Of a stretch of 64,000 nt of DNA, positions 45,982-53,464 are shown piece after piece. The notes below the pieces were generated by a model. The model did no database searches, was not told where the DNA came from, and was given only the letters and a program-made list of their open reading frames with translations. Position 1 is the stretch's first letter; every line of letters begins with the position of its first letter. A program made the translations under genes and the position numbers. Source of the stretch: Ferrimonas sediminicola (GTDB lineage Bacteria; Pseudomonadota; Gammaproteobacteria; Enterobacterales; Shewanellaceae); assembly GCF_005116715.1 (NCBI RefSeq), contig NZ_SWCI01000015.1:1-64000 (forward strand), in the 5' to 3' direction.

Positions 45982-46671
45982 TTAAGAGCCTTCTGCGACC
46001 GACAGGACATCAGACAGCTTGACGCCGCCGACACCGCGCAGGTTCAGGACTGTATCGTAGTTGGCGCCCCCCAGGGTCACGCTGCTGACGTGGCCGTAGG
46101 TGAACACCGGGAGTGTATCGGTCTTACCGCCCACCAGGGCTTCGGCGGTAAAGCTGTAGGTCCCCTCCGGCATCGCCTCGCCGTCGGCGTTTTTGCCGTC
46201 CCAGCTGAAGTCGACGTTGCCGCCGTCACCGGCAGACACCTCGAAGGTGCGGACGATCTGCCCTGCCCCATCCTTCACCTTGACCACCATGTTGTCGGCA
46301 CCTGCCGGGGTGGAGATCACCCCGGTGACCGGATTGACGCCGTCGGACGCCGCCTTGTCGGACGGAATCAACACCTTCTGCCCCACCAGGCTGCTGGCCT
46401 GCAGCGCCTGACTGGAGTTCATCACGGTGTTCATGTTCTTGATCTCGTCGTTCAAGGAGTTGATCCCATCTACGGTGGCAAAGGAGGACATCTGGGAGAT
46501 CATCTGATCGTTGTCCACCGGCTTGAAGGGATCCTGCATGGACAACTGCTGGGACAGCAGGGAGAAGAAATCTTCCTGGGTCAGAGCCTGGTTGTTGTCC
46601 TTGGCGGTAGGCGTCGCTTCTTGCTGCCACTTAAGGGAGTTCAAGTAACTGTTGTCGATGGTATTACTCAT
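45982..46671 (-). CDS. flgD: FlgD, hook cap protein
   Basis: A 229-residue protein. The N-terminal signature is DFFSLLSQQLSMQDPFKPVD, followed by an FlgD Ig-like/Tudor region (VDFSWDGKNADGEAMPEGTY, SFTAEALVGG). It caps the growing hook and is lost on completion. Confidence 0.96.
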   Translation of the reverse strand: MSNTIDNSYLNSLKWQQEATPTAKDNNQALTQEDFFSLLSQQLSMQDPFKPVDNDQMISQMSSFATVDGINSLNDEIKNMNTVMNSSQALQASSLVGQKVLIPSDKAASDGVNPVTGVISTPAGADNMVVKVKDGAGQIVRTFEVSAGDGGNVDFSWDGKNADGEAMPEGTYSFTAEALVGGKTDTLPVFTYGHVSSVTLGGANYDTVLNLRGVGGVKLSDVLSVAEGS

Positions 46672-46682
46672 CCAGTCCCCCT

Positions 46683-47135
46683 TTACTTACCAAGTCTGAG
46701 AGTTTGTTTGGCCAGATTCTTGGCGGCATCCGCCACCTCGACATTGGCCTGATAGCTGCGAGAGGCGGAGATCATGTTGGCCATCTCCTCCACCACATTG
46801 ACATTGGGCTTGAAGATGTAGCCCTCCTCGTTCGCCATGGGATGGTTGGGGGCGTACTCCTGGATAAGCGGCTTGTTGCTCTCCACGATACCGGCCACCC
46901 GCACCCCTCCCAGGGCTTCGAGATCCTTGTTGATGCCTGCGCCCAGGGGGCCGTGCTGATGGGTGACCTGCTGCTGCAACTGAGCGGCAAACACCGGCTC
47001 ACGGGCCCGGTAGGTGTCGCCGGCACTGCTGGTGACGCTGTTGGCGTTGGCCACGTTACTGGCGGTGGTGTTCAGGCGGACGTTCTGCGCCATCATGCCG
47101 CTGCCGGCGATATCAAGAATATTGAACAGGCTCAT
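46683..47135 (-). CDS. flgC: FlgC, proximal rod protein
   Basis: A 150-residue axial protein: MSLFNILDIAGSGMMAQNVR at the start, SNKPLIQEYAPNHPMANEEG in the centre and MANMISASRSYQANVEVADA near the end. I choose the ATG at 47135 because a GGGGTG site is 7 nt upstream; the ATG at 47141 overlaps the flgB stop and would add two residues. Confidence 0.95.
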   Translation of the reverse strand: MSLFNILDIAGSGMMAQNVRLNTTASNVANANSVTSSAGDTYRAREPVFAAQLQQQVTHQHGPLGAGINKDLEALGGVRVAGIVESNKPLIQEYAPNHPMANEEGYIFKPNVNVVEEMANMISASRSYQANVEVADAAKNLAKQTLRLGK

Positions 47136-47137
47136 GA

Positions 47138-47536
47138 TCATTCACCCCGAAGCGCTTTGCGCATCCCCTGGAACTTGCCGCCGAGAAACTCGAGGGTCAT
47201 CTGCTGCTCCAGGTTGTTCTGCATGAAGTTGTTGCGTTCGATGTTGAGGTCCACGGTGTTGCCGTCACCGGTATCCGGCTGCAGGGGCACCCGGTAGGCC
47301 AAACCGGCCGCCGGCTCCAGACCCAGCTTGAAGTGATTCTGGTGGGTCTTGGCCATGGAGAGCCCGCCCTGGGCGGTCTTGGCCTGGCTTAGCGCCTGAT
47401 CGAAGTCCACATCCTGGGCCTTGTACCCGGGAGTGTCGGCATTGGCGATGTTGTTCGCCAGCACTTCGGCCCGCTGGGAACGGATCCCCAGGGTGTGTTG
47501 GTGAATGCCCAGTGCCTTGTCGAACGAGATGGCCAT
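47138..47536 (-). CDS. flgB: FlgB, proximal rod protein
   Basis: A 132-residue axial protein with the signature SQRAEVLANNIANADTPGYK and the C-terminal helix NNFMQNNLEQQMTLEFLGGK. First gene of flgBCDE. A strong ribosome binding site AGGAGG lies 7 nt upstream of the ATG, and the sigma-54 promoter is about 35 bp upstream. Confidence 0.97.
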   Translation of the reverse strand: MAISFDKALGIHQHTLGIRSQRAEVLANNIANADTPGYKAQDVDFDQALSQAKTAQGGLSMAKTHQNHFKLGLEPAAGLAYRVPLQPDTGDGNTVDLNIERNNFMQNNLEQQMTLEFLGGKFQGMRKALRGE

Positions 47537-47569
47537 CTTTGCCTCCTAAACGCAGTCTTGCCCTAGAAA

Positions 47570-47585
47570 AGCAAAAGGCGTGCCA
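47570..47585 (-). promoter_or_regulatory. Sigma-54 promoter of flgBCDE
   Basis: The minus strand reads TGGCACGCCTTTTGCT, a perfect TGGCACGNNNNTTGCW element. Predicted transcript start is near 47560, leaving a leader of about 24 bases. The same bases form the 3' arm and T-tract of the cheR terminator. Confidence 0.93.
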
Positions 47586-47596
47586 TTGGCACGCCC
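47573..47596 (-). terminator. Terminator of cheV-cheR, embedded in the flgB promoter
   Basis: On the minus strand GGCGTGCC, a 3 nt AAT loop and GGCACGCC form an 8 bp perfect stem followed by TTTTGCTTTT, 20 bp past the cheR stop. Confidence 0.8.
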
Positions 47597-47615
47597 TTGT
47601 TGGAAGAAACTGTGG

Positions 47616-48443
47616 CTATCGCTTCCTATGTATGATTCCAGCGGGGAATCGCAGCATCTCGAACTGATCGGTGAGGCCCGCCAGGGACTCGGATGCCCCC
47701 AGCACCAGATAGCCCCCGGGGTTGAGGGCGGCAGCAAATTGCCGCAGGATCTTGCCCTTGTCCTCCGCCGAGAAGTAGATCAGCACATTGCGGCAGAAGA
47801 TCACGTCGAACTTGCCCAGCAGGGCGTAGCTGTCCAGCAGGTTCAGTTGGCGGAAGTTAACCATGCGGCGCACCTCGTCCCGGACCTTCATCCCCTTGAC
47901 GGACGGCAGGAAGAAGAGGCGCCGGCGCTCGGGGGACAACCCCCGGGTCAGGGCCAGCTCGTCATATTCCCCGGACTTGGCCTGATCGAGGATCTGGGTG
48001 GAGAGATCGGTGGCGACGATGTCCACCCCGTTCATCAACATGCCGGGGCGCCGCTGCCGGGTCTCCTGGACCACCATGGCCATGGAGTAGGGCTCCTGCC
48101 CCGAGGAGCAGGCGCTGGACCAGATGCGAATGGAGCGGCCCAGCTTGGCCAGCTCCGGCAACAGTTCATCGGCCAGCAGTTGATAGGGGTAGTTATCACG
48201 AAACCAGAAGGTTTCGTTGGTGGTCATCGCTTCAATGACGGCGGTCCTGAGCCGGCTCTGCTCGGGGCGCATGGAGTGTTTCACCAGGTCGGACAGGTTG
48301 TCCAGACCAAAGGATTTCATCAGCGGACTTAGGCGGCTACGTACCAGGTACTGCTTGTTGTCCCCCAGGACAATGCCACACTGCTTCTGCAGGAAGGCGG
48401 CAAACGCCTGGTACTCGGTAGGAGCTAAGGTTTTGGTTGGCAC
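47616..48443 (-). CDS. cheR: CheR, receptor glutamate methyltransferase
   Basis: A 275-residue methyltransferase. The N-terminal helical domain (YQAFAAFLQKQCGIVLGDNK) is followed by the SAM-binding fold (IRIWSSACSSGQEPYSMAMV; FDVIFCRNVLIYFSAEDKGK). It methylates chemoreceptors, opposing CheB. It is paired with cheV, 4 bp downstream of it, and separated from the main che cluster, as in other polar flagellates. Confidence 0.97.
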   Translation of the reverse strand: MPTKTLAPTEYQAFAAFLQKQCGIVLGDNKQYLVRSRLSPLMKSFGLDNLSDLVKHSMRPEQSRLRTAVIEAMTTNETFWFRDNYPYQLLADELLPELAKLGRSIRIWSSACSSGQEPYSMAMVVQETRQRRPGMLMNGVDIVATDLSTQILDQAKSGEYDELALTRGLSPERRRLFFLPSVKGMKVRDEVRRMVNFRQLNLLDSYALLGKFDVIFCRNVLIYFSAEDKGKILRQFAAALNPGGYLVLGASESLAGLTDQFEMLRFPAGIIHRKR

Positions 48444-48447
48444 CGAA

Positions 48448-49371
48448 TCAGGCCTCTTTCAGGTAGCGATCGATCGCTCCTGCCAATTCATCAGGATTAA
48501 ATTTGGCGATAAAGTCGTCAGCGCCTACTTTTTTCACCATGGCTTGGTTGAACACCCCGCTCAAGGAGGTGTGCAGGATCACCTTCAGGGAGGTGAGCTT
48601 GGGGTTATCGCGGATGGAGGCGGTCAGGGTGTACCCGTCCATCTCCGGCATCTCGATGTCGGAGATGATACCACCAAACACCTCACCGATGTCCTCTTTA
48701 TCCTTGACCATCTCCTCCAGCTTGCGCAGGGCCTCGAGACCGTCTTTGGCCAGCTCGATCTCCAGTCCCAGCGGCTCGAGCGCGCGCACCACCTGCTTGC
48801 GGGCGACGGAGGAGTCGTCCACCACCATGATGCGACGCTTGCGCTCGGAGATGGGGCTGAGGCTGGCCGCCACATCATCGCTGATGTCGGTCCTGGCCGG
48901 AGTGATCTCGTCCAGGATCTTCTCCACGTCCAGGATCTCCACCAGCTCCTCATTGATCTCGGTAACGGCGGTGAGGTAGTTGCCGCGGCCACTGCCCTGC
49001 GGCGGCGGCATCACCGAATCCCAGTTCAGGTTGACGATACGCTCCACGCCGGACACCAGGAACCCCTGGACCGAGCGGTTGTATTCGCTGATGATGATGA
49101 AGCTGTTTTCCACATCCTGGGTGGGACGGCCGCCAATGGCTGCAGACATGTCGATGACGGAGATGGTCTGCCCCCGAATATGGGCCACACCACGAACCAG
49201 GCTATTCAGCCTCGGCAGGTTGGTCAGCTTGGGGCACTGCAGCACCTCCCTAACCTTAAACACGTTGATGCCGAATGTCTGACGGCCGTTGAGCCGGAAC
49301 AGGAGGAGTTCGAGGCGGTTCTGCCCGACCAGCTGGGTGCGCTGGTTCACCGAATCTAAGATGCTAGCCAT
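48448..49371 (-). CDS. cheV: CheV, CheW-receiver hybrid coupling protein
   Basis: A 307-residue fusion of a CheW domain (ELLLFRLNGRQTFGINVFKV; NLPRLNSLVRGVAHIRGQTI) and a receiver domain (RIMVVDDSSVARKQVVRALE; phosphoacceptor in IISDIEMPEMDG). CheV couples receptors to CheA with phosphorylation-dependent adaptation. The ATG at 49371 (MASILDSV) has an AAGGA site upstream and gives the normal N-terminus; an ATG 51 bp further up is also in frame but lacks similarity. Its promoter is not obvious. Confidence 0.95.
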   Translation of the reverse strand: MASILDSVNQRTQLVGQNRLELLLFRLNGRQTFGINVFKVREVLQCPKLTNLPRLNSLVRGVAHIRGQTISVIDMSAAIGGRPTQDVENSFIIISEYNRSVQGFLVSGVERIVNLNWDSVMPPPQGSGRGNYLTAVTEINEELVEILDVEKILDEITPARTDISDDVAASLSPISERKRRIMVVDDSSVARKQVVRALEPLGLEIELAKDGLEALRKLEEMVKDKEDIGEVFGGIISDIEMPEMDGYTLTASIRDNPKLTSLKVILHTSLSGVFNQAMVKKVGADDFIAKFNPDELAGAIDRYLKEA

Positions 49372-49400
49372 TGGTGGAGTCCTTATAAAAGCAAAAACAA

Positions 49401-49416
49401 AGGCACAGATATTGCT
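49401..49416 (+). promoter_or_regulatory. Sigma-54 promoter of flgA
   Basis: The plus strand reads AGGCACAGATATTGCT: GG and GC are 10 bp apart, with only the first and seventh positions of the -24 element off consensus. About 115 bp upstream of the flgA ATG, in the region divergent from cheV. Confidence 0.8.
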
Positions 49417-49530
49417 GCACACCCAACCGACAAATTGTTGGCACCGGAACTTTTGATATGATGCTGCTGCGTTGTATCAATTTCCCCAAGCGCATTCAAG
49501 TAAAGGTTACCTGGTCGGCGGTTAATTTCC

Positions 49531-50208
49531 ATGAAGCTGTATATATTCATTTTCTCCCTACTCTTAAGTGTTTCGGCACTGGGAGACACATCTTTAGACA
49601 GGATCGAGGCCGCCGCAGAGCAGTATGCCCAGGGCGTGCTCGAGGTACCGGAGGGCGCCCGGCTGCTGGTAAGTGCCAGCGAGCTGGATAGGCGTCGACA
49701 CTTTGACTCCTGCGATACCCCCCTGCAGGCCCAGGCCCCGTCGACCAGGGAGGGGGCCCGCTATATGACGGTGAAGATCAGCTGCGACACCCCCAAACCC
49801 TGGCTGGTTTACGTGCCGGTGCAGATTGCCGTCGAGTACCCGGTGATGGTCGCCAAGATGACTCTGGGGCCGGACACCCTGCTGGACGAGTCGATGGTGG
49901 CGCTGCGCTACGTCAACAACAGCAGCCTCAGGGGAAACTATTTCAGTTCCCCTGATGAGCTTAATGGTGCACGGCTAAAGAGGCGAGCCTCGGCCGGCCA
50001 GGTGATCACCAGACGCAATGTCTGCCTGGTGTGCAAGGGAAACCCGGTGACCATCGAAGCCAACAACGACCATCTGTCGATCCGAACCTCCGGGACCGCC
50101 ATGGGCAGCGGTTCCCAGGGCGACCCCATCCGGGTACAGAACAACCGCTCCAAACGGATGGTGGACGCCTATGTCATCGGCATTGGCCAAGTGCGGGTGA
50201 AAATGTAA
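49531..50208 (+). CDS. flgA: FlgA, P-ring assembly chaperone
   Basis: A 225-residue periplasmic protein with a signal peptide (MKLYIFIFSLLLSVSALG) and a C-terminal SAF domain (VMVAKMTLGPDTLLDESMVA; RASAGQVITRRNVCLVCKGN; GDPIRVQNNRSKRMVDAYVI). Two cysteines sit in CLVCKG. It helps FlgI assemble the P ring. The ATG is the only start that gives a proper signal peptide. Confidence 0.96.
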   Translation: MKLYIFIFSLLLSVSALGDTSLDRIEAAAEQYAQGVLEVPEGARLLVSASELDRRRHFDSCDTPLQAQAPSTREGARYMTVKISCDTPKPWLVYVPVQIAVEYPVMVAKMTLGPDTLLDESMVALRYVNNSSLRGNYFSSPDELNGARLKRRASAGQVITRRNVCLVCKGNPVTIEANNDHLSIRTSGTAMGSGSQGDPIRVQNNRSKRMVDAYVIGIGQVRVKM

Positions 50209-50217
50209 AAATTACCC

Positions 50218-50244
50218 TAAAGCTTCTGGCCGTGCGGCCGATAG
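50218..50244 (+). promoter_or_regulatory. Sigma-28 promoter of flgMN
   Basis: -35 TAAAGCTT, 11 bp spacer, -10 GCCGATAG, 44 bp upstream of the flgM ATG. This allows FliA-dependent build-up of its own anti-sigma factor. Confidence 0.92.
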
Positions 50245-50287
50245 CAGTGTCAGAAGAGACCCAATTACACAGCGATGGAGCCACACT

Positions 50288-50596
50288 ATGGCTATCGACA
50301 TCAACAAACTGAGCAGCGGAACCGCTGGCCTGCAGCCGAGCCGCCGGGCCGTCAGCCAGCAGAGTCAACCTCAAGGCAAGGGCCCCCAAGCCGCCGCCAA
50401 GGGGGATGAAGTGCTGCTGACCCAGGAAGCCCAGCAGTTGCAGCGGGCAGAGAAGGTGATGCAGGAGACTCCCGAGGTGAACAGCGCCAAGGTGGAGGCC
50501 CTGAAACAGGCGATCGCCCAAGGCCGCTATCACGTGGACCCCGACAAGCTGGCCGCCAACCTCTCCCGTTTTGAGAGTGAACTAACCGGTGAGTAA
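50288..50596 (+). CDS. flgM: FlgM, anti-sigma-28 factor
   Basis: A 102-residue protein with a disordered Gln/Ala/Pro-rich N-terminal half and the C-terminal FlgM helices that bind FliA (EVNSAKVEALKQAIAQGRYH, VDPDKLAANLSRFESELTGE). It is exported through the finished hook, releasing FliA. Stop overlaps the flgN GTG start by 8 bp. Confidence 0.96.
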   Translation: MAIDINKLSSGTAGLQPSRRAVSQQSQPQGKGPQAAAKGDEVLLTQEAQQLQRAEKVMQETPEVNSAKVEALKQAIAQGRYHVDPDKLAANLSRFESELTGE

Positions 50597-51020
50597 CGGC
50601 GCGCTGAGCCCGCTGATTGACGCCCAACTGGGGCGTCTTCAGGCGCTGCAGGATCTGCTGGAGCAGGAGACCCAGGCGTTGCTCGAGCGCGATGCCGAGA
50701 CCATTGAGTCCCTGCTGAAGCAGAAATTGCGTGCCCTGGAGGAGCTCAATCAGGCGGACCAGGCGCTGGCCAACCATCCTGAGCTGACAACCCTCAAGGC
50801 CGACGAGGCGGCGATGGCCGGCGTCGACCGGTGCCGGCAACGGCTGACTCTCTGCAAAGAGCGCAACCAGCACAACAGCCAGCTGGCGGAGCAGTACCTG
50901 GCGAGCCTGGGGCGGTTGCAGCAGATCCTCAATGCCACCCGCAATCCCAACGCCATGACCTACAACCAGGAGGGGACCACCACCACGGGTGGTCGCCTGG
51001 GCAAGGCCATCAAGGCCTGA
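50589..51020 (+). CDS. flgN: FlgN, FlgK/FlgL export chaperone
   Basis: A 143-residue helical protein (LIDAQLGRLQALQDLLEQET, LKQKLRALEELNQADQALAN) with a C-terminal NPNAMTYNQEG segment. Starts with GTG inside the flgM stop region (GGTGAGTAA). Escorts FlgK and FlgL to the export gate. A bidirectional terminator follows within 25 bp. Confidence 0.93.
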   Translation: MSNGALSPLIDAQLGRLQALQDLLEQETQALLERDAETIESLLKQKLRALEELNQADQALANHPELTTLKADEAAMAGVDRCRQRLTLCKERNQHNSQLAEQYLASLGRLQQILNATRNPNAMTYNQEGTTTTGGRLGKAIKA

Positions 51021-51040
51021 GGGCGTAGGGTTCACTGCGG

Positions 51041-51067
51041 AAAAAGCCGGCACAGAGCCGGCTTTTT
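51041..51067. terminator. Bidirectional terminator between flgN and flgT
   Basis: A stem AAAGCCGGC / GCCGGCTTT with A- and T-runs on both sides lies between the convergent flgN and flgT genes and can serve both. The hairpin overlaps the flgT stop by one base. Confidence 0.88.
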
Positions 51068-52185
51068 TATCGTCCCCGCGAATGGGCCCGCACCATGTCC
51101 ATGGGCTGCCAGCGGGTGTAGCTGGAGCCCGGTTCCAGCACGCCGATCGCCTGTTCCAGCTGAACCTGACGAATGACCAAGGTATCATCCGACTGGGCAT
51201 CGCGGTTCCACCACCCCAGCTCCCCCTGCTGACGGTTTTGCAAAGAGAGCCGGTCGCCCACCCGGACGCCGTGGCGGCTGCCCAGGCTGATGGTCACCCG
51301 CTCGCCGTCCACCCCGAGGACACGACCATGCAGCGGCCGGCAATGGAGGGTGGTGTCGATGTCCTGGGCCATGGCCACCACCTGCTGGCGGATCTGCTGG
51401 CCATATTCGCTGTTCCAGAAGTAGCTGGATCCCAGCTCGATCGCGTCGCTGCGCTTAAAGGGCCAGTCCCCCTGGGTGCGGTAACGTTTGTGCCAGATCA
51501 TCTGACCGGTGAGGCCATCGTAGATGTTGAGGTCGGCGCCGAAATAACGGTTACGGTCGTCCTCAAACCACCCCAGGGTGGTTTGGTGAGGGTCCAGGGT
51601 CAGATCATCGATGGAGAGGGCCACCACATACTGGCTGTTGTCGTCGCGGCTCAGGTCCCTGGCCCACTGGTCGCCGTATTCGCGGTTCAACTGTCGATAA
51701 TCGAGGCTGATGTCATCGCGATCATGGGCAAACAGAGAGGTGGCCTCACCATTGATGGTGTTGGACAACAGCCTGGTCAGGGCGGCATCAAACTCGTAGA
51801 GGCTGCCGGGCACCAGGTGCTCTCGGTGCACCACCTGTGCCCTGGGCAGCGTCAGCGCCACCCGGAAGCCCGCCCCCTCACAACGGTTGCCCACGGCACG
51901 CACGTCGGCGCGCAGGGTCACCTCCAGGGTATCGTCGCTGATGGTCTCAGACAGCAGCTGGTACTCGCCAATCTGGGTGACCTCCATCGCCTGTGCCAGC
52001 ACGCCATTGACCAGTGTTTCCCCCTGCGCCGACCTGGCCAGGGCGTTATGGATCGCTTGCTGGCGCGCCTGCTCCAGTCCATCGTTGCCAATGGGCGCCC
52101 TGCCACTCAGGGTCAACCACTGGGCAGACAGCGGGGCCGACAGCAGGCAGGCGCTGATCAGGGTCAGGGGTAAGGGGTTCAACAT
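51067..52185 (-). CDS. flgT: FlgT, flagellar H-ring protein
   Basis: A 372-residue periplasmic protein with a signal peptide (PLPLTLISACLLSAPLSAQ) and the N-terminal domain GLEQARQQAIHNALARSAQG typical of FlgT, plus a C-terminal SH3-like domain (RVTISLGSRHGVRVGDRLSL). In Vibrio, FlgT makes the H ring around the L and P rings and supports the sodium-driven T ring. Encoded opposite flgOP with which it works. Confidence 0.92.
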   Translation of the reverse strand: MLNPLPLTLISACLLSAPLSAQWLTLSGRAPIGNDGLEQARQQAIHNALARSAQGETLVNGVLAQAMEVTQIGEYQLLSETISDDTLEVTLRADVRAVGNRCEGAGFRVALTLPRAQVVHREHLVPGSLYEFDAALTRLLSNTINGEATSLFAHDRDDISLDYRQLNREYGDQWARDLSRDDNSQYVVALSIDDLTLDPHQTTLGWFEDDRNRYFGADLNIYDGLTGQMIWHKRYRTQGDWPFKRSDAIELGSSYFWNSEYGQQIRQQVVAMAQDIDTTLHCRPLHGRVLGVDGERVTISLGSRHGVRVGDRLSLQNRQQGELGWWNRDAQSDDTLVIRQVQLEQAIGVLEPGSSYTRWQPMDMVRAHSRGR

Positions 52186-52219
52186 CGCTATCCATCCTCA
52201 TTGCAGTTGGCGTAGATAA

Positions 52220-52235
52220 TGCAATGAGTGTGCCT
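52220..52235 (-). promoter_or_regulatory. Sigma-54 promoter of flgT
   Basis: The minus strand reads AGGCACACTCATTGCA with GG and GC 10 bp apart, 35 bp upstream of the flgT ATG. It is divergent from the sigma-28 promoter of flgO. Confidence 0.85.
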
Positions 52236-52246
52236 ACATTTGCCAC

Positions 52247-52273
52247 TAAAGGGCTGGGCGCCGCGGCCGATAG
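52247..52273 (+). promoter_or_regulatory. Sigma-28 promoter of flgOP
   Basis: -35 TAAAGGGC, 11 bp spacer, -10 GCCGATAG, 44 bp upstream of the chosen flgO ATG. It rules out an upstream in-frame start at 52224, which precedes the promoter. Confidence 0.9.
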
Positions 52274-52316
52274 AGTACAGAGGAGCGTGAATGCCCAAAC
52301 CACACTGGAGATAGCG

Positions 52317-52937
52317 ATGAAAAAGGCCATAGGCGCCCTTTGCCTGTTTTTGTGGGGCTGCGCCACACCGCCGCCCGAGCCGCCGCCGGAGTATGGGGTA
52401 AGCGGCAAAGGTTTGCCGCAAAGCAGTGCCGTTATCCACTTGGCACAGCGCATTGCCGAAGATCTGGAGCGCCACCATGACCTGCCGGATAAGACCAAGC
52501 TGATTGCAGTCACCACCCCGGTATGGCTGGATGAGATCGACAGCAGCGGCCGGTTGGCCCTCCAGTTGGGCGACGGCCTGGTCAGCGCCCTGCATCAGAG
52601 GGGATTTAATCTGATCGAGCTGAACAGCAGCCGGCAGATCCGGGTCTCGGACAGGGGCAACCTGATTCTCAGCCGCGACTACGAGCGACTGCAGGGGAGC
52701 CTGCCGGTCAGCCAGGTGCTGGTCGCCACCCTGAGCCGGGACAGCCATGGGGTGATCATCAATAGCCGTCTGGTGGATATCGCCAGCAACCGGGTGGCCT
52801 CCACCTCCCAGGCATTTCTCCCCTGGCAGGACTCCTCAGGCTACCTGGAGCAGAGTAACAGCGTCACCGAGCAGGGAGGCCTGCTCTACCGGCAGGAGGA
52901 GCCGGGACGAACACCGGTACGGGAGGTCACCCCATGA
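52317..52937 (+). CDS. flgO: FlgO, flagellar outer membrane lipoprotein
   Basis: A 206-residue lipoprotein with signal peptide and lipobox (MKKAIGALCLFLWGCATP) and a FlgO domain (TTPVWLDEIDSSGRLALQLG; LVSALHQRGFNLIELNSSRQ; VSQVLVATLSRDSHGVIINS). FlgO and FlgP are needed for outer-membrane ring structures and motility in Vibrio. GGAG lies 6 nt upstream of the ATG. The stop overlaps the flgP start by 4 bp. Confidence 0.92.
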   Translation: MKKAIGALCLFLWGCATPPPEPPPEYGVSGKGLPQSSAVIHLAQRIAEDLERHHDLPDKTKLIAVTTPVWLDEIDSSGRLALQLGDGLVSALHQRGFNLIELNSSRQIRVSDRGNLILSRDYERLQGSLPVSQVLVATLSRDSHGVIINSRLVDIASNRVASTSQAFLPWQDSSGYLEQSNSVTEQGGLLYRQEEPGRTPVREVTP

Positions 52938-53374
52938 AGCGATTCGCCGCCGCGGCCCTACTCTTTCTGGTTGGCTGCCAGAACAGTGCCTTTGTCGAGT
53001 ATGAGTCGGTACCGCCGGAGGATTTTCCTATCCTCACTGCCAAGGGGATCGCCCCCATCTCCGCCCAGCTTGGGGAGAATCGGGAGTTGAAGGTTCAGCA
53101 GGCGATGCGTGCCGCCAAGCTGGACGCCTACCGTGAGCTGGCCGAACAGATCTATGGTGTCCGGGTGTCGGGCACCGGCCGCATGGATCAGCAGCTGCTG
53201 CAGAGTGACCGGTTCCAGACCCAGGTGGATGGCCTGGTACGGGGGGCGGAGGTGGTGCGTCTCTACCCTGTGGGTGACAACTATGTTGCCGAGTTGAAGC
53301 TGGACTATAGGAAGGTGTGGCTGCTGTATCAGCAGGTGCCGAGGCAAAGGATCAAAAACGTGATCTATTACTGA
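52934..53374 (+). CDS. flgP: FlgP, flagellar outer membrane lipoprotein
   Basis: A 146-residue lipoprotein with lipobox LVGCQN at about residue 15 and an LPP20/FlgP-type domain (LKVQQAMRAAKLDAYRELAE, QIYGVRVSGTGRMDQQLLQS). It forms basal disk or ring material in related bacteria. Followed by a strong terminator. Confidence 0.92.
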   Translation: MKRFAAAALLFLVGCQNSAFVEYESVPPEDFPILTAKGIAPISAQLGENRELKVQQAMRAAKLDAYRELAEQIYGVRVSGTGRMDQQLLQSDRFQTQVDGLVRGAEVVRLYPVGDNYVAELKLDYRKVWLLYQQVPRQRIKNVIYY

Positions 53375-53412
53375 TAAATAGCCACACATGTGGTTATTTG
53401 TGAGAAAAAGTG

Positions 53413-53441
53413 AAAAGCGGAGGCTGGGGCCTCCGCTTTTT
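53413..53441. terminator. Bidirectional terminator between flgP and yfbV
   Basis: Stem AAAAGCGGAGGC / GCCTCCGCTTTT with A- and T-runs on either side, between convergent genes. It marks the end of the flagellar gene cluster. Confidence 0.9.
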
Positions 53442-53464
53442 CGTGATCAGGATCCCGGCCAGGT

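Noticed and set aside
49372-49530. Sigma-28 or sigma-54 promoter of cheV on the minus strand
   Set aside because: I searched the divergent region and found no element with correct spacing; only the flgA element on the plus strand is credible.
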